Shown: in pieces, positions 62,134 to 64,000 of the stretch
Numbering within the stretch: position 1 is the stretch's first letter
Layout of the letters: each line of letters begins with the position of its first letter
Assembly (NCBI GenBank): GCA_949126835.1
Contig: OX421508.1
Location: forward strand, 13,408,272 to 13,472,271
DNA from: Anisus vortex
Lineage: Eukaryota > Mollusca > Gastropoda > Planorbidae
Length of the DNA stretch: 64,000 bases
Direction of reading: 5' to 3'
The notes under the pieces: generated by a model
What the model was told of the DNA's origin: nothing
Database searches by the model: none
What the model saw: the letters and a program-made list of their open reading frames with translations, nothing else
Position numbers and translations under genes: made by a program

Positions 62134-62336
62134 CAGGGGTCGGCAACCTACGCACGCGTGCCAAACTTGGCACGGCAATTGATTTTCAATGTCACGCGGA
62201 AGAGGCCTTAAAAGTCTATTCAAGTTTCTTCTACAAGAAATTTAGTGCTACAGCAGGACGACTTAGCCTGTTGGCACGCTGAATGAATTAGAAATCTTAT
62301 TTTGGCAGATTGTTATCAAAAGGTTGCCAACTCCTG
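62134..62336. mobile_element. hAT-type MITE
   Basis: 203 bp with ends CAGGGGTCGGCAACCT and AGGTTGCCAACTCCTG (imperfect inverted repeats). Flanks TTATAAAC and TTCAAAAC are an 8-bp target duplication with two differences. Inside is a near-palindrome around GCACGCGTGCC. Non-coding. It ends about 210 bp before the ZnF5 exon. Confidence 0.75.
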
Positions 62337-62344
62337 TTCAAAAC

Positions 62345-62510
62345 AATTTACAGTCAAAAATTTATACTAAACAATTTCTGGTAGTATTCTACATTCAAGA
62401 TTTAATGTACAAATCCAGTGGCTCTAATTTACAGTCATACATTTATACTAAACAATTTCTGGTAGTTTTCTACATTCAAGATTTAATGTACAAATCCAGT
62501 GGCTCTAATG
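62345..62510 (+). repeat. 82-bp direct duplication upstream of ZnF5 exon
   Basis: Two ~82-bp copies (each containing TTATACTAAACAATTTCTGG and ending CCAGTGGCTCTA) differ at only a few bases. The second ends about 35 bp before the acceptor of the 62545 exon, so branch-point/pyrimidine context may lie close to or within it. Confidence 0.8.
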
Positions 62511-62544
62511 TAAGTGTATGTTGTTTCTTTCTTGGCTGTTCTAG

Positions 62545-62629
62545 TTGCGGGACACCCTCCAAGTGTGCCAAGATTTTAAGTGTGGGCAGTGTAATAGCCC
62601 ATACTGCAAGCAAGTGCATCTTTCTGAGG
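62545..62629 (+). CDS. mbl: mbl exon: additional CCCH finger (ZnF5)
   Basis: 85 nt, phase 0 in and phase 1 out; acceptor CTTGGCTGTTCTAG, donor GTAAGT. It encodes LRDTLQVCQDFKCGQCNSPY and a CKQVHLSE end. The Cys/His spacing is C-x7-C-x4-C-x3-H, the same as muscleblind ZnF4, with an extra Cys inside the first gap. It starts in the phase that the 60320 exon leaves. The HPP that follows other muscleblind fingers is replaced by HLSE. Two hAT/duplication relics sit 30-400 bp upstream. Confidence 0.85.
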
Positions 62630-62868
62630 GTAAGTCTCCTAATGAATCAGATAAACTCTTGAATTATAATTCTTTATGATAATCCTTGAGGATAAGTCTA
62701 CATGATGTCTCTTTGATGATAAGTACCCATTGATTTTACAAATTATGTCATAAGGAACATTTTTGTCAACCCTGAAGTGAGCACTACTTAACCCGTAAAA
62801 ACCCATTCTTAGTTGTATTATTTACATTGTTCACCAAGTTACAGATAATTTTAGAATATTTTCTATAC

Positions 62869-63120
62869 CCGGTGCCAGGGCGCTTGAGGCTAAAGCCAGC
62901 GATTTCCACTTATGTCTGTCTGCTGCACTCAAGGGGCTGTTTATGGGTTCAGACCTCTAGCCTTCAGGTCCCTCTCCACCGTTCTTCTCCTAGTTTTCTT
63001 AGGTCATCCTTTTGACCTTTTTCCTTAAAGTGGTCCATCTCAGGGCTGTCCTGGAGAGGGAGTCATCAGACATTCTGTAGACCATCCATCACTGTCTGAT
63101 TGCTGAGATGCTCACTGCTA
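62869..63120 (-). mobile_element. non-LTR retrotransposon 3' fragment
   Basis: Read on the minus strand, frames broken by a shift and stop give ALRWT..., KKTRRRTVERDLK and then SAADRHKWKSLALASSALAPG. These match, in order, the conserved tail after the reverse transcriptase of many LINEs (LRWTPEGKRKRGRPK, TWRRTVE, DRxxWRxLVxAL). Dead remnant in the last intron of muscleblind. Confidence 0.65.
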
Positions 63121-63184
63121 GCGGGACTACTCCTGTTGTCTTATACCTACAAGCATGCAAATATTTTCAGAATTTGTGAATTTA

Positions 63185-63395
63185 AACCCAGAGTGTTAAA
63201 CTGTGTCCTAGGGTAGGGTTTTGTTAAACCCACAGTGTTAAACTGCATCCTAGGTTAGGGTTTCGCTAAACCCACAGTGTTAAACTGCATCCTAGGTTAG
63301 GGTTTTGCTAAACCCACAGTGTTAAACTACATCCTAGGTTAGGGTTTTGCTAAACCCACAGTGTTAAACTGCCTATTAGGTTAGGTTTTTGAATA
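63185..63395. repeat. 42-bp minisatellite with hairpin core
   Basis: Five units with GTGTTAAACTGCATCCTAGG and TTAGGGTTTTGCTAAACCCA. Each unit contains GGGTTT-NNNN-AAACCC, a 6-bp stem with a 4-base loop. It lies about 110 bp upstream of the ZnF6 exon. Confidence 0.9.
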
Positions 63396-63507
63396 GAACT
63401 GCAATCTGAGGGTGTGTTCCATGTATTTAAGAGTGAAACATTAGATGTGTGTGGTAGTTTTGTTTGTTTATTTTATTTAAAAGCTTGATTACTTTGTACT
63501 TCATCAG

Positions 63508-63626
63508 ACTATGTAGAAGTAAACAATGGCCATGTGACAGTCTGCCGAGATTATGCCACCCGTCAATCCTGCAAACGCTCTCGTTGCAAGTACTACCACA
63601 TTCCTATAGACCTTCCACCATCTTAG
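63508..63626 (+). CDS. mbl: mbl last coding exon: ZnF6 and stop
   Basis: Two bases complete Asp of the previous codon, then 38 sense codons and TAG at 63624-63626. The peptide begins YVEVNNGHVTVCRDYATRQS and continues with CKRSRCKYYH and IPIDLPPS. Spacing C-x8-C-x4-C-x3-H. The VEVNNGHVTVC linker is closest to the ZnF1-ZnF2 linker of muscleblind (VEVQNGRVTAC), so this looks like a copy of the first pair rather than of ZnF3-4. KYYH keeps the aromatic residues used for base stacking. The protein ends nine residues after the His. Confidence 0.85.
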
Positions 63627-64000
63627 TCTCTGTGGCCCGTGACCATTCATAATTATAATAATAGAACTGCAAGTCATTGTGTTTTAACATCCAAATAATG
63701 GGGCGTCTCTCTACTCTAGTTGTCTAATCAAATGCCTTAAAAAAAAGACAATGTAAAGGCTATTTATAGCCGTGAGCTCTTCAAGGTGGAGGTACATTAA
63801 CTATGTAATGTCTTAGTCTGTTGTTGTTTTTCTCCAAATTGAATTTTTATGTAAATTTATGTAAATGAGGCAAAATGCTGACAGTAGCTTTTTATCATGA
63901 CCTTGACCTACTAACTCTCACCTTGAGTGGCGCCACCAGTGAAGGCCATCTCTTGGTTGAAGCCATAAATTGCCATATTGTCTTTTTCTTTCACCCCCTT
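63627..64000 (+). other. mbl: mbl 3' UTR start
   Basis: Sequence after the TAG. No AATAAA is seen, so the transcript probably runs past the window. A small perfect hairpin (GGCTAT-TT-ATAGCC) sits at 63758-63771. Confidence 0.6.

Larger units (their letters stand above)
25115..63626 (+). other. mbl: muscleblind-like gene, 3' part (12 exons seen)
   Basis: Twelve exons with consensus AG/GT borders join in one reading frame to encode the C-terminal ~522 residues of a muscleblind/MBNL protein. This family binds YGCY motifs in pre-mRNA and mRNA and controls alternative splicing, localisation and stability. Order seen: ZnF2, linker exons, ZnF3-4, NLS-like exon, Q/M-rich exon, S/T/A/P-rich exon, ZnF5-6, stop. 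The vertebrate order (ZnF1-2, linker ending in an RTDRLE-like motif, ZnF3-4, KRP-containing exon, C-terminal tail) is matched up to the last two exons. The start codon and ZnF1 exon are not in the window; by homology they should lie upstream. Nine exons are phase 0/0. The identification is sure; which exons are used together is inference. Confidence 0.93.

Overview
This is a eukaryotic, AT-rich, intron-dominated window. I read it as the 3' two-thirds of one gene, a muscleblind (MBNL-family) CCCH zinc-finger RNA-binding splicing regulator, on the + strand. The animal is probably a lophotrochozoan and most likely a gastropod mollusc. The basis is a muscleblind ZnF2 with the protostome-like C-x6-C spacing, a tRNA-derived SINE whose body core recurs four times, a SPIN-like hAT element (SPINs have been reported from the pond snail Lymnaea) and extreme minisatellite density. 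The species is inference.

Layout. 1-25114 holds no recognisable coding exon. It is repeats (SINEs, a SPIN-like hAT MITE, over a dozen tandem arrays) plus a few promoter-like GC islands. If the ZnF1 exon lies upstream of the window, as gene structure elsewhere suggests, this is an intron or alternative 5' region of the same gene. From 25115 to 63626 twelve exons chain in frame: ZnF2 (25115), a 24-nt microexon (29995), a 57-nt cassette (40158), two linker exons (41903, 43000), an 81-nt cassette (46240), the ZnF3-ZnF4 exon (47069), an NLS-like exon (55070), two C-terminal exons (59051, 60320), and two exons (62545, 63508) that encode a further pair of CCCH fingers and the stop codon. With all exons included this part would be about 522 residues. 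Nine of the twelve exons are in phase 0 at both ends, which suits combinatorial alternative splicing. The last two exons give a muscleblind with three finger pairs, where vertebrate MBNL proteins have two.

The intron between the microexon and the 57-nt cassette holds a 6.35-kb LTR retrotransposon (31483-37834) in sense orientation. Its two LTRs are nearly identical, it has a 4-bp target duplication, and it has one intact 917-codon ORF: SAP-like start, SCAN-like capsid, zinc knuckle, DTGA protease, then a catalytically broken integrase fragment and a membrane helix. Reverse transcriptase and RNase H are absent, so it looks like a young non-autonomous element.

Tandem arrays fill roughly a fifth of the window. 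Many have unit lengths divisible by three and so create long spurious ORFs (up to 605 codons). These are annotated as repeats, not genes. No tRNA, rRNA or CRISPR array was found.
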